Assembly (NCBI RefSeq): GCF_030816475.1
Contig: NZ_JAUSXF010000001.1
Span: 1,054,001 to 1,118,000, forward strand
Reading direction: 5' to 3'
DNA: 64,000 nt
Source: Arthrobacter pascens
GTDB lineage: Bacteria > Actinomycetota > Actinomycetes > Actinomycetales > Micrococcaceae
The position numbers and the translations under genes are program-made. Under the pieces are notes generated by a model, which was not told where the DNA came from, ran no database searches, and saw only the letters and a list, made by a program, of their open reading frames with translations. Of this stretch, positions 49,112-58,623 are shown piece after piece. How positions within the stretch are numbered: the first letter of the stretch is position 1; every line of letters starts with the position of its first letter.

Positions 49112-50005
49112 GTGTGGAAAACAGCCCTTAAGCCCCGATGGATCGCAGGCCTGATCTTCGCGCTGGCCCTTTCCGGGGTGTTCGTCCTGCTCAGCCAATG
49201 GCAGTTCGGGCGGTCCACGCAACCGGAAATTCCCGTCAACCCCAGTACTGAGAAAGTCAAGGCGCTCACCGACACGCTCCAGCCGGGCGATTTCTTCCAC
49301 GGCTCGGTAGCGGACCAGATGGTGACCGCTCAAGGATCCTATGATCCGGGCAAGCAGGTCCTGGTCGCCGGGCGGCTGCACGACGGCAAATCCGGCTACT
49401 GGGTGGTTACTGCCTTCGCCGTTACCGGAGCGCCTGTCCTCACCGGAACCGCGGCCACTCCACAGACCTGGATCCCGGTAGCCCGCGGCTGGCTGGCCGA
49501 TCCGGCGGATGCCGCACCGCCGCCGTCGGGCACTCTGGAACTGACCGGACGGCTGCTGCCGTCAGAGTCTCCCGTTCCGGCCACCGACCCCGGCCCCGGA
49601 TACGCAACGGCCGTCTCCGTCGCGGAACTCATCAACGACTGGGGCGTGAGCAGCTACCCCGGGTTCATCGCCGCCTCTTCTGAAGTGGCCAATGGTGCTG
49701 ACGTCGGCGCGGCCGCGGCCGCCGGCCCGCTCAAGCCCCTGAACATCGGCCCGCAGCCGGCCACCCAGCAGATCAACTGGCTCAACCTCTTCTACTCCGT
49801 GGAGTGGATTGTCTTCGCCGGGTTCGCCGTCTTCATCTGGTGGCGACTGGTCAAGGACGACTATCGCCGCGAACTCGAAGACAGCCTGGACTATGCCTAT
49901 GGCGAGGAGCCTGGCGGGGAGGCCGACGACGGGAACGCCGGCGAGCAAGCAAACATCCAGACCCACCCCTCTTCCGATCAGAACCAACAAAAGGTACAGC
50001 CATGA
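49112..50005 (+). CDS. SURF1 family cytochrome oxidase assembly protein
   Basis: A 297-residue membrane protein with a helix near each end (residues 8-25 and about 231-248). The SURF1 loop between them reads QWQFGRSTQPEIPV, VLVAGRLHDGKSGYWVVTAF and PVARGWLADP, with NWLNLFYSVEWIVFAGFAVFIWWR at the second helix. SURF1 helps insert heme a into cytochrome oxidase. The GTG has TACGGT 6 nt upstream (leaderless). The stop overlaps the next start (ATGA). A C-terminal acidic tail extends beyond the family core. Confidence 0.92.
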   Translation: MWKTALKPRWIAGLIFALALSGVFVLLSQWQFGRSTQPEIPVNPSTEKVKALTDTLQPGDFFHGSVADQMVTAQGSYDPGKQVLVAGRLHDGKSGYWVVTAFAVTGAPVLTGTAATPQTWIPVARGWLADPADAAPPPSGTLELTGRLLPSESPVPATDPGPGYATAVSVAELINDWGVSSYPGFIAASSEVANGADVGAAAAAGPLKPLNIGPQPATQQINWLNLFYSVEWIVFAGFAVFIWWRLVKDDYRRELEDSLDYAYGEEPGGEADDGNAGEQANIQTHPSSDQNQQKVQP

Positions 50006-50556
50006 TTGAACCTAAACCGGCCATGCAGGCGCAGCCGTCGGACGGAAACGGCCAGGGCGCCGGCCCCAACAGCTCCGGCCCGGGAAAGGCCCCTGGAAAA
50101 GCCGCCAGGAAACGCCGCTTCGGGGGAACCGCGGCACAGATCCGTTCGGCGCTGAAGTTCTACAAGGTGATGGCGTACCTCACCGGAACGATGCTGCTGC
50201 TGCTCTGCGCCGAGCTTGTGGTGCGCTACGGGTTCGGCCAGTACCTGTTTGCCGGCGGTACAAACGCCGAGACGGGCCAGCCGTTCGGCCTGGGATTCGC
50301 TGCCGCCGAACCGCTGGGCGTGACCGGCGGAGTGAACCTTTCGGTGACGGTACTGATCATCCACGGCTGGATGTATGTGGTGTACCTGATGTCCGACTTC
50401 CGCCTGTGGTCGCTGATGCGCTGGCCCTTTGCCAAGCTCATCCTGCTGGCACTGGGCGGTGTCGTCCCGTTCCTGTCCTTCATTGTCGAGAAGAAGTTCC
50501 ACGCCGACGTCGAAGCCGAGCTGGCAGCAAACCCGCAGGCACCCCAGCGGTACTGA
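50002..50556 (+). CDS. DUF3817 integral membrane protein
   Basis: A 184-residue protein. A disordered Gly/Pro/Lys-rich N-terminus of ~45 residues precedes three hydrophobic helices with the DUF3817 pattern LKFYKVMAYLTGTMLLLLCAELVVRYGFGQYL, IIHGWMYVVYLMSDFRLW and LALGGVVPFLSFIVEKKF. Function unknown. The ATG overlaps the SURF1 stop and AAAGG precedes it, so the two are coexpressed, consistent with a link to respiratory membrane assembly. Confidence 0.85.
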   Translation: MIEPKPAMQAQPSDGNGQGAGPNSSGPGKAPGKAARKRRFGGTAAQIRSALKFYKVMAYLTGTMLLLLCAELVVRYGFGQYLFAGGTNAETGQPFGLGFAAAEPLGVTGGVNLSVTVLIIHGWMYVVYLMSDFRLWSLMRWPFAKLILLALGGVVPFLSFIVEKKFHADVEAELAANPQAPQRY

Positions 50557-50645
50557 GCCGGCCGCCAACCGGGACGCGGCGTTCGATCCGTCACAGCAGG
50601 CGCCTCAAGGTGCGGCGGGGTGACGCCGCAAAGTAGGCTTGGACG

Positions 50646-52235
50646 GTGACTACTCCCACTGCATCCCAGACTTCCCAGAAGCCGGTGCTGGTTGTTGACT
50701 ACGGTGCCCAGTACGCGCAGCTGATTGCCCGCCGCGTCCGGGAAGCGAATGTGTATTCGGAAGTGGTTCCGCATACCTTCACCACCGAGCAGCTTCTGGC
50801 CAAGAACCCTGCCGCGATCATCCTTTCCGGCGGACCAGCCAGCGTCTACGCCGAAGGCGCCCCCGCCGTCGGCGCCGATCTTTTCGAAGCGGGTGTCCCC
50901 GTCTTTGGCATCTGCTACGGCTTCCAGGCCATGGCCAATGCGCTGGGCGGGAAAGTGGACAAGACAGGCCTGCGGGAGTACGGCGCCACCGAGACCACCG
51001 TCCTCGGTGAGGGCCGCTCCGTGCTGGAGGGGATGCCGCAGCACCAGAACACGTGGATGAGCCACGGCGACTCCGTCCATGAGGCGCCGGAGGGCTTTGA
51101 AGTGCTTGCGACGACGGCCGGCGCTGAAGTTGCTGCGTTCGCCAACGAGGAAAAGGGCCTGTACGGCGTGCAGTGGCACCCCGAGGTCAAGCACTCCGCC
51201 TACGGTCAGCAGGTCCTGGAGAACTTCCTCTTCAAGGGCGCCAGGCTGGAGCCGAACTGGACCACCGGGAACATCCTCGAGGAGCAGGTTGACCGGATCC
51301 GCCAGCAGATCGGAGACGCCCGGGTCATCTGCGGCCTGTCCGGCGGCGTGGACTCGGCAGTCGCCGCAGCGCTCGTCCAGCGCGCGGTCGGGGACCAGCT
51401 GACGTGCGTCTTCGTGGACCATGGGCTGCTGCGCGAAGGCGAAGCCGAGCAGGTGGAGCGTGACTTCGTTGCCGCCACCGGCGTCAAGCTGTACGTTGCC
51501 AACGAGCAGGAGCGCTTCCAGGCCGCGCTGGCCGGGGTCAGTGATCCGGAAACCAAGCGCAAGATCATTGGCCGCGAATTCATCCGGGCCTTTGAGGAAG
51601 CCGAACTCGCCATCATCGCCGAGGCCGCGGCCCACGGCGAGAAGATCAAGTTCCTCGTCCAGGGCACCTTGTACCCGGACGTCGTCGAGTCCGGCGGCGG
51701 CGAGGGAGCGGCGAACATCAAGAGCCACCACAATGTGGGCGGCCTTCCCGAAGACCTTCAGTTCGAGCTCGTTGAACCGCTCCGTGCGCTCTTCAAGGAT
51801 GAGGTCCGGGCAGTCGGCGCACAGCTGGGCCTGCCGCAGGAAATCGTAGGCCGCCAGCCGTTCCCCGGCCCCGGCCTGGGAATCCGCATCGTGGGTGAGG
51901 TCACCAAGGAACGCCTTGACCTGCTCCGTAAGGCTGATGCCATTGCCCGTGCGGAGCTGACTGCTGCCGGGCTGGACAATGAGGTATGGCAGATGCCGGT
52001 GGTCCTGCTCGCCGATGTGCGCAGCGTGGGCGTGCAGGGCGACGGACGCACCTACGGGCACCCGATCGTGCTCCGGCCCGTCTCTTCAGAGGACGCCATG
52101 ACAGCGGACTGGTCGCGGCTTCCGTACGATCTCCTGGCGCGTATCTCCAACCGGATCACTAACGAGGTGGAGGGCGTGAACCGGGTGGTCCTGGACATCA
52201 CCAGCAAGCCGCCGGGAACCATCGAGTGGGAATAG
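50646..52235 (+). CDS. guaA: GMP synthase (glutamine-hydrolysing)
   Basis: A 529-residue enzyme converting XMP to GMP. The class I glutaminase domain carries [10 protein letters not shown] with the nucleophile Cys and QWHPEVKHS with the His. The ATP-pyrophosphatase loop is [14 protein letters not shown], and the C-terminal dimer domain ends IEWE. The GTG has TAGGCT 6 nt upstream. A strong terminator follows. Confidence 0.97.
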   Translation: MTTPTASQTSQKPVLVVDYGAQYAQLIARRVREANVYSEVVPHTFTTEQLLAKNPAAIILSGGPASVYAEGAPAVGADLFEAGVPVFGICYGFQAMANALGGKVDKTGLREYGATETTVLGEGRSVLEGMPQHQNTWMSHGDSVHEAPEGFEVLATTAGAEVAAFANEEKGLYGVQWHPEVKHSAYGQQVLENFLFKGARLEPNWTTGNILEEQVDRIRQQIGDARVICGLSGGVDSAVAAALVQRAVGDQLTCVFVDHGLLREGEAEQVERDFVAATGVKLYVANEQERFQAALAGVSDPETKRKIIGREFIRAFEEAELAIIAEAAAHGEKIKFLVQGTLYPDVVESGGGEGAANIKSHHNVGGLPEDLQFELVEPLRALFKDEVRAVGAQLGLPQEIVGRQPFPGPGLGIRIVGEVTKERLDLLRKADAIARAELTAAGLDNEVWQMPVVLLADVRSVGVQGDGRTYGHPIVLRPVSSEDAMTADWSRLPYDLLARISNRITNEVEGVNRVVLDITSKPPGTIEWE

Positions 52236-52242
52236 CAGCCTG

Positions 52243-52281
52243 AGTGGCCGGTCTCCGGGCGGAGACCGGCCACTGCTTTAT
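52243..52281 (+). terminator. intrinsic terminator of guaA
   Basis: A 14-bp perfect stem (AGTGGCCGGTCTCC with its complement) and a GGGC tetraloop, followed by GCTTTATCT. The strongest hairpin of this type in the window. Confidence 0.88.
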
Positions 52282-52361
52282 CTGTTGTAATCCTCCGCAA
52301 TTTGGCATGATCCAGTGTTGCGGTCTCTCACTGGGGCTTCTTTCCGGCTACGCTCGAAAGT

Positions 52362-55300
52362 ATGCCGGTATGGTCCAGGGTGTCACGCGCAAGCGCAGAA
52401 AAGAAGGCAGTAGTGTCATTTGGTCAAGGCCACCCGGAGGGCTCCGAGGAGTTCAGGAAATGGCTGTCCGGGCTTAAGCCCGTCACCGGGGCGGACACCA
52501 TGCTGCGTTTCACCAAGACCCCTGAAGGTTCCATCGACCTGACCCATGCCCATCCGTCCGGCCTCGCACAGCTGATGGCCGGCCGCCGCACCCGGCTCTC
52601 AACTTTGATCCGTGACCAGCAGCAGTACGTGGTTGCCGCCCGGGCATGCCGGAACATCCGCTCCAAAATCTTCGAGCTCGGAAATGACCGCGGCATCGAC
52701 GCGGGGTACCTCTCGGCGGGCACGGTGGTGTGGACGTCCGCCGTCGGCGGCAAGCCCCAGCGGATTTCCGCGCCGGTGATGCTCACCGCGATTTCGCTCA
52801 CGGTCCGCCCGGGCGAGGACGACTACGAACTGCAGCTCACCGAGCAGGCGCACATCAATCCGGCACTGGTCCGGCACCTGAAAAACATCCACGGCATCGT
52901 GTTTGACGTGAATGCGGTCACCCGGCTGGCGTACAGCACGGCCAGGTTCGACCCCCAGCCAGTCCTGGACAGGCTCGGCATGCTGATCCGGCCCATCCAC
53001 GGGGCGGAAGCTGAGCATAACCTGCTGGTCTCAACCTTTGCTGATCTCTCCGGTAACCTCGATGACCCTTGGATCAACGAGGGGAATCCGCTGGTCTCCG
53101 CCCTGGCCAAAGCGTCCAACGGTGATGTTGTTGACATCGAGGAGCCGGACCCCTCCCGCTTCCCGAGCGTTGACAAACGGCACCCCGACGACGAACTGCT
53201 CCTGCTCGACGCGGACGCCGACCAGCAGTATGTCATCGATGCCGCCCGCGCGGGGGATTCCCTGGTGGTCAGCAGCCCGCCCGGGACCGGCCAGACGCAG
53301 ACGGCCATCAACGCCATCGGAGCCTTGGTGGATGCGGGTAAATCGGTGCTGGTGGTGGGCGACCGCCGGGCCAGCCTGAACGAGGTCGCGGGCCAGCTTG
53401 AAGCCCTCGGCCTTGAATCCATCCTGTTCCAGCTGTCCGGAAACGCCACCCCGCAGCAGCTGAAGGCGCAGCTGGTACGGGCGATTGTCCGGAACGAAAA
53501 ATCACTCGAGCCCCAGCTGGGGAACCTCCACAAGACGCTGACGGAACACCGGCACGCGCTGATGGACCATGTCGCTTCCCTCCACAACGTCCGCCAGCGC
53601 TGGGGATGCTCGCCCTACCAGGCCATGCAGTCGCTCGCCGAGCTCACCTCCATCCAGCCCGCTCCGGCCACGACCGTCCGGCTCAAACGGAGTGTGCTGG
53701 ACAGCATCCGGGACCGCGATGAGCTTGCCGGCAGGCTGCGCCGCGCCGCTGAGCTCGGCAGCTTCAGCCGTGCCTCCACCACGAGCCCCTGGCACGGGGC
53801 CAGGCTGCTGACCCGCAAGGAGACAGAGGAGGCCCAGCAGCTGGCCCGCTCCGTCGCGACGAATTTGCCAGTGCTGAGGGACCGGATGAACGACGTCGCG
53901 GAGCACGCTGAGATCCGTCTGGGTTCATCGTTTGCGGAGTGGGGCGCGCAGCTTGAGCTGCTGATGGCCGTCCGGGAAAGCCTCGACAAGTTCACCCCGG
54001 ATATCTTTGACCGCCCCGTCCACGATCTGATTTCCGCAACGGCATCCTCGGCCTGGCGCCGGGAACGCAACATCGACATGGCCTCCATGCAAAGGTCCCG
54101 CCTGCGCCGTGTGGCCAAGGAATACGTCCGCCCCGGAGTCCACATCGCGGACCTCCACAGCTCGCTCGTGCTCGTGCAGGAGCAGCGCGCCTTGTGGTCG
54201 GGCTACGCAACGACACAGCGCCATCCCGCCGTCCCCTCCGGGCTCGCGGAGATGAACGTCATGTACCGCTCCCTTGACCGGGAACTGGCCCAGCTGGGGG
54301 CTGCCTTGCAGCACACCGCAAAGGGCGGCTCGCTGGCCACCGCTCCTTACCGGGAACTGATGGACCGGCTTGGACGGCTGGTGGGGGATACTCACACGCT
54401 CAAGACGTTGCCGGAACGCACATTGCTGGTGGAGAACATGCGCGAGCACGGGCTGGGGGAGCTGCTGGCCGACCTTGCCGAGCGTGAGGTGCCGGCAGAA
54501 TCGGTGGCTGCCGAGCTTGAACTGGCATGGTGGCAGTCGGCTCTCGAAGCGATGATCAGCGGCGACGATTATCTTGCGATGTCCGACGGTGAGGCCCTTC
54601 GGCAGCTGGAGGCCGAATACCGGCTGGCGGACAACGCCCACATCGCCAGCGGGGCCGCCCGCCTGCGGTGGGACCTGTCGGGAAGGTGGCGGGCAGCCAT
54701 CGGCCAGCACCCGCGCCAGGCCGACCTCCTGCGCAGTTTGCTCAAGGACGGCAGGGTTTCGCTTGCCGCACTGACAGCGCAGGCGCCGGAGCTGGTGCCC
54801 ATGCTCGTCCCGGTGTGGTCCGTGAGCCCCTATCTCATGACGGGACTCCTCCCGGCGCAGCAGCGCTTTGACGCCGTCGTTGTCCTGGACGCTGAAGCAA
54901 CCTCACTCCAGGCCGTGCTGCCGTCCATTGCGCGCGCCAACCAGGTCATAGCCTTTGGCGACGCAAGGATCGCCAGCCCGCGGACCTTCACCGTCGGCGT
55001 AGAGCGGCTGGCGCCCGGGGAACCGGGACACCAGCGCGTGAAGAGCGCCTTCTCGGCGCTTTCGGAGGTGCTGCCCGTCTGGCGGCTGAATTTCGTCTAC
55101 CGGGCGGTGGACGAGGACCTGGTCCTTCAGCTCAGCAAGAGTTTTTACGACGGCGGCCTCCGTCGCCTGCCGGAAGGCCAGTCAGCAACCGGGCTCGACA
55201 GGGCGCTGCTGGTTGAGTACCTGCCGGACGGGACCGGGCTGCCGAGTGCCGACCATGAAGGTGTGGAATCGGTGGCGGCCGAGGTCAACCGGGTGGTGCA

Positions 55301-56558
55301 GCTGGTGTTCGAGCACGCCAGGATGCGTCCCCGGACCTCGCTGGCGGTGGTGACGGCAAGCCTGCGGCATGCGGCCAGGATCGGTGAGTCCATCCGGCTG
55401 CAGCTGCCCAATTATCCGGGCCTTTCCGGATTCTTCAGCGCCGGACCCGAGTCGTTCCGCGTAGTCGACCTGGAACGCGCCCAGGGACTGGTCCGCGACC
55501 ATGTGATATTTTCACCCGGCTTCGGCCGCACCCCGCACGGAAGGGCCCTGCATAACTTCGGCCCGCTCTCCGCCGAGGGCGGCCGGGAGAAATTCGCGCT
55601 GGCAATGTCCCGCGCCAGGAGGTCCCTGCACATTCTGACCTGCTTCCGGCCTGAAGACCTGGACCACACCCGCCTGGCACACGGCGCCGTTGACTTCTAC
55701 GAGCTGCTGGACCGCGAGATTTCAGGCAACACCAACCTTGGCACACCGGCGTCCCGGGCCGCGGCCAGCGAGCAGGCTCTGGGAGCGGATCCGCTGGTGG
55801 CCGATCTGGGCGACAGGCTGCGGGCCCGCGGCGCCCGTGTGTGGCACCAGTACGACGGCGTCATTGACGTTGTGGCTGCCGCCGACCCGTTGACCACCAT
55901 GGGCCAGGACGACGCTGAAATTCCCAGGCCGGTGGCGATAGAATCAGACGGTACTGAGCAGTACCGCAACATGAGCGTGCGGGAGCGGAGCCGCCTCCGG
56001 CCGCAGCTTCTGGAGCGCCTGGGCTGGCGGTACATGCCGTTGTGGACCATTGAAGTCTTTACCGACCCATCTGCCTGCGCGGACAGGATTGCCGGTTACC
56101 TGGGCCTTGAAAAGGTGGTGCTGCCCGGACGGGCCGGGGCCTCAGCCAGCTTCTTCGAGGATGATGTGGACTCCCTGACCCTCGACAGCGACGGCGTGGG
56201 GGAGCGGACACCCCAACGCGGGCCCGGGCAGGGCAACGGGCCGGAGAGCGGACCGGGCAACGGTCGGGCCCGGCAATACAGCATCGAAGACCGGGCGGAC
56301 AGCCTGGGCAGTGTAGAAAACCCGAACAGTGAAGAAAACCTGGACAGTGAAGAGGAGGCGGTCGTGACACCGGGCAACACCAACAAGGAACCGGCTCGCG
56401 GCGAAGAGCCGGGTGACGCACCGGGCGGGGCCCGAGCGGCTGCGCCGGGCATTCTTCCCAACAAGGCATCCGAGGATGACCCGCGACGCTGGGGCGACGG
56501 CCCTGACGACGATCACGATGCCTGGCTGAAGGAACAGAAACCGCCTCACTGGGGCTAG
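52362..56558 (+). CDS. large SF1 helicase-fold protein with altered ATPase motifs and a C-terminal Vsr-like nuclease domain
   Basis: A 1398-residue protein. After ~290 residues of mixed fold, an SF1 (Upf1/COG1112-like) core begins, but its motifs are changed. Walker A reads SSPPGTGQTQT with Gln311 in place of the Lys, the Walker B region reads VVVLDAEATS (D843, E845) rather than DEAS/DEAQ, and the motif III equivalent is GDARIASP (866-873) rather than GDxxQLPP. Motif VI is recognisable as FALAMSRAR (1078-1086). Residues ~1190-1260 look like the MTES_1575/Vsr-type nuclease tail (AIESDG, RSRLRPQLLERLGW, WTIEVFTDP). The last ~130 residues are acidic and low complexity. Leaderless start (TACGCT, 7 nt). 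Function unknown; defence or RNA/DNA scaffolding is inference. Confidence 0.8.
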   Translation: MPVWSRVSRASAEKKAVVSFGQGHPEGSEEFRKWLSGLKPVTGADTMLRFTKTPEGSIDLTHAHPSGLAQLMAGRRTRLSTLIRDQQQYVVAARACRNIRSKIFELGNDRGIDAGYLSAGTVVWTSAVGGKPQRISAPVMLTAISLTVRPGEDDYELQLTEQAHINPALVRHLKNIHGIVFDVNAVTRLAYSTARFDPQPVLDRLGMLIRPIHGAEAEHNLLVSTFADLSGNLDDPWINEGNPLVSALAKASNGDVVDIEEPDPSRFPSVDKRHPDDELLLLDADADQQYVIDAARAGDSLVVSSPPGTGQTQTAINAIGALVDAGKSVLVVGDRRASLNEVAGQLEALGLESILFQLSGNATPQQLKAQLVRAIVRNEKSLEPQLGNLHKTLTEHRHALMDHVASLHNVRQRWGCSPYQAMQSLAELTSIQPAPATTVRLKRSVLDSIRDRDELAGRLRRAAELGSFSRASTTSPWHGARLLTRKETEEAQQLARSVATNLPVLRDRMNDVAEHAEIRLGSSFAEWGAQLELLMAVRESLDKFTPDIFDRPVHDLISATASSAWRRERNIDMASMQRSRLRRVAKEYVRPGVHIADLHSSLVLVQEQRALWSGYATTQRHPAVPSGLAEMNVMYRSLDRELAQLGAALQHTAKGGSLATAPYRELMDRLGRLVGDTHTLKTLPERTLLVENMREHGLGELLADLAEREVPAESVAAELELAWWQSALEAMISGDDYLAMSDGEALRQLEAEYRLADNAHIASGAARLRWDLSGRWRAAIGQHPRQADLLRSLLKDGRVSLAALTAQAPELVPMLVPVWSVSPYLMTGLLPAQQRFDAVVVLDAEATSLQAVLPSIARANQVIAFGDARIASPRTFTVGVERLAPGEPGHQRVKSAFSALSEVLPVWRLNFVYRAVDEDLVLQLSKSFYDGGLRRLPEGQSATGLDRALLVEYLPDGTGLPSADHEGVESVAAEVNRVVQLVFEHARMRPRTSLAVVTASLRHAARIGESIRLQLPNYPGLSGFFSAGPESFRVVDLERAQGLVRDHVIFSPGFGRTPHGRALHNFGPLSAEGGREKFALAMSRARRSLHILTCFRPEDLDHTRLAHGAVDFYELLDREISGNTNLGTPASRAAASEQALGADPLVADLGDRLRARGARVWHQYDGVIDVVAAADPLTTMGQDDAEIPRPVAIESDGTEQYRNMSVRERSRLRPQLLERLGWRYMPLWTIEVFTDPSACADRIAGYLGLEKVVLPGRAGASASFFEDDVDSLTLDSDGVGERTPQRGPGQGNGPESGPGNGRARQYSIEDRADSLGSVENPNSEENLDSEEEAVVTPGNTNKEPARGEEPGDAPGGARAAAPGILPNKASEDDPRRWGDGPDDDHDAWLKEQKPPHWG

Positions 56559-56604
56559 ACGGTACAGGGGCTAAGGGATCGGGAGCGGTCTGCCAGCAGC
56601 TGAC

Positions 56605-57369
56605 CTAGCCGCCGGACCGGCCCGCCGCCTCCGCAGTCTGAGGCCCGACGAGGACAAAGAACAGCTTTCCCTGGGTCGAGGCACCTGCGAGCCGGGCTGC
56701 CTGCCCGGGGCTGGCTGCCACCACGATCAGCCCATCGGTCTCGCCGGTGCCGAGCCATTGTCCGGTCTTGCCGCCCTGCCCGGAGGTCCAGAGCACGGGA
56801 ACCGCCGAGGCCAGTATCTCGGAAGGGGATTGCTGGTCATGGGTGTTCGCTCGGGTCAGTACCACGTTGACAAGCTGTCCGGGCGATACCAGCTGGATGG
56901 ACGACGGATCGGCCATCCTCAGTGGCACGGCCGCTGATCCCGGGGGAGTGCCGGCCAACAGTCCGGGTCCCAGCAACTGCGCGTCCGTCACCAGTTGGCC
57001 CTTGCGCAGCGGCGCAGCCAGTTGTTTTCCTGCGGCCTCGCTGCCGTTGCGTACGGCTCCGTCAGCCATGAGGTCCGGCGGGATATGTGTCTCCTGCAGA
57101 TCCTGGACGGCCAGGGAACTGCCGGCCGGAAGGTCCCGGGCTGCGGCAAATACGGTCATGGTATAGGCAGGCGGCGGGGTGAGCTGGTGGACCGTGATAC
57201 CAGCGGCCAAGCAGAGCAGCAATGCAGCAGCGAGGCGGCGGTTCCGGCCCAGCCACCCCGCCAGCCGTTGGCGCCGCCTCCGGCCGGCTGCAGGCGGCGC
57301 TAGGGGGCGGCGCCCCGATCGCCGGGATGTGGCGTTTTTCAGGCTGGTACGAAAGAGGGCTGCGGGCAT
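56605..57369 (-). CDS. CpaB/SAF domain protein
   Basis: A 254-residue protein. A basic N-terminus (RRSGRRPLAPPAAGRRRRQR) and a single helix (residues 45-62) lead to a SAF domain, TVFAAARDLPAGSSLAVQDLQETHIP, as in the Flp-pilus protein CpaB/RcpC. A C-terminal ~120-residue region follows (VNVVLTRANTHDQQ). No tad/flp pilus genes lie nearby, so it may serve another envelope function. It precedes no gene of its strand within 110 nt other than fmdB-like DNA upstream. Confidence 0.8.
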   Translation of the reverse strand: MPAALFRTSLKNATSRRSGRRPLAPPAAGRRRRQRLAGWLGRNRRLAAALLLCLAAGITVHQLTPPPAYTMTVFAAARDLPAGSSLAVQDLQETHIPPDLMADGAVRNGSEAAGKQLAAPLRKGQLVTDAQLLGPGLLAGTPPGSAAVPLRMADPSSIQLVSPGQLVNVVLTRANTHDQQSPSEILASAVPVLWTSGQGGKTGQWLGTGETDGLIVVAASPGQAARLAGASTQGKLFFVLVGPQTAEAAGRSGG

Positions 57370-57479
57370 GCGCCCACGCTATGTCCGGCAGGCCAAACGG
57401 CAACAGCGGCAGGAACGCCTATGTGGACAACCAGGCCGCCGGCGTCGGACGCCCCTGCGGCGGCTTGGTGGGGACGGGG

Positions 57480-57755
57480 TTAGCTTGCTGCGGCCGCCGC
57501 GGCAGGCGCAGGGGAGGCGGGTGCGGGCGCGGCAGCAGCAGCCGTTGCCGGCGCCGGAGTGACAGTGCTTCCCTTGGCATCGCGGGAGTCGGTCCGGTAG
57601 AAGCCGGAGCCCTTGAAAACAACGCCCACGCTGTTGAACTTTTTGCGCAGGGTCCCCTGGCATTCCGGGCAGGACGTCAGAGTACTGTCCGTAAACGCCT
57701 GGACGATGTCAAAGGCATGGCCGCAATCCTTGCAGGCATATGCATACGTTGGCAC
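57480..57755 (-). CDS. FmdB family zinc-ribbon protein
   Basis: A 91-residue protein. An N-terminal zinc ribbon has two Cys pairs, C8/C11 and C29/C32 (YACKDCG and CPECQG), plus the FmdB-type LRKKFNSVGVVFKGSGFYRTDSR. A tail of ~30 residues is nearly all Ala and Pro. FmdB proteins are putative regulators; the role is not established. The GTG has GAGGAG about 8 nt upstream. Confidence 0.88.
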   Translation of the reverse strand: MPTYAYACKDCGHAFDIVQAFTDSTLTSCPECQGTLRKKFNSVGVVFKGSGFYRTDSRDAKGSTVTPAPATAAAAAPAPASPAPAAAAAAS

Positions 57756-57851
57756 TGGTGCTCCTCCTCTGGGACAAACGAGAGGTCCCGGGCTGCCGGT
57801 GGTGGAAACTTTCCGTCCATTAGCAGTCTCAGGGCCTGAGTGCCAATTCTA

Positions 57852-58499
57852 TCATCCCGGCCCCGCCGTCGTTGTCTGTCCGGAGGCCCTCCCCAGGGCA
57901 ATAAGCCCCGACGGCGTCAGGGCCGCCGGCACCTTCCGGTCGAAGTCCTCCGCGGGAAGGCTTCCGGCGGGCAGCAGTTCATGGTCGTAGATGATCGCCG
58001 CGAACGGCATATCAGGCCTGCTGGCGGCCAGTGAACCGAGGAAGACGTCATAGTATCCGCCGCCCTGGCCGATGCGATTTCCGCTGCGGTCCAAAGCGGT
58101 CGCGGGAATGAAGAGGGCCGTCACCTCAGCGATGATTTCCAATCCATGGCGCGTGCCTGCGGGTTCCAGGATGGGCGCGTAACGGCTCCGCACGAATTCC
58201 GATTCGGGAGTCCAGCGGACCCAGCTCAGGCGCCGGCCAGGTTCGCAGACCGGGAGCAGGATGCGGTGGCCGCGGGCCTGCAGGGCGGCCATGAGGGGAG
58301 CGGTGGGCGGCTCGAAGCCTACGCCCAGGTACAGGCAGAACGTGGCCGGAGTTCCGCCGGCGATTTTTTCGGCCCATTCCACGCCATGGACGGCAAACGC
58401 CGCACCGGCCTCCTCGCGCTGACGGGCATCCATGGCCGCGCGCTTTTCGCGGTGGAGTGATCGGATGCCGTCCTTTGCCGCTGTGCTGTCCCCGGACAT
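57852..58499 (-). CDS. 5-formyltetrahydrofolate cyclo-ligase
   Basis: A 215-residue enzyme that uses ATP to turn 5-formyl-THF into 5,10-methenyl-THF, rescuing an inhibitory folate. It starts with KDGIRSLHREKRAAMDARQREEAG and has the ATP/Mg site RIGQGGGYYDVFLG, both standard for the family. It complements fhs elsewhere in the window. The ATG has a GGAGCGG upstream. It diverges from galU across 124 nt. Confidence 0.9.
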   Translation of the reverse strand: MSGDSTAAKDGIRSLHREKRAAMDARQREEAGAAFAVHGVEWAEKIAGGTPATFCLYLGVGFEPPTAPLMAALQARGHRILLPVCEPGRRLSWVRWTPESEFVRSRYAPILEPAGTRHGLEIIAEVTALFIPATALDRSGNRIGQGGGYYDVFLGSLAASRPDMPFAAIIYDHELLPAGSLPAEDFDRKVPAALTPSGLIALGRASGQTTTAGPG

Positions 58500-58587
58500 T
58501 GCCGCTCCTCCGCCCGGCTCCCCGCCGGATGTTCCGATGTTTACCTGCCTGGCCTGGCCGCCCGGCCGCCGCCGCTGCGCCAGTAAA

Positions 58588-58617
58588 TTACTGAATGAAT
58601 CTTCCCTCCGTTAGATT
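58588..58617 (+). promoter_or_regulatory. galU promoter (leaderless)
   Basis: TTACTG at 58588-58593 and TAGATT at 58612-58617 are 18 nt apart. The galU GTG lies 6 nt after the -10, so transcription probably begins at the start codon. Confidence 0.5.
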
Positions 58618-58623
58618 AGTCCG

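Noticed and set aside
50226..52061. 611-residue minus-strand frame over guaA
   Set aside because: Shadow of guaA and the DUF3817 gene; composition unlike real proteins of this genome.
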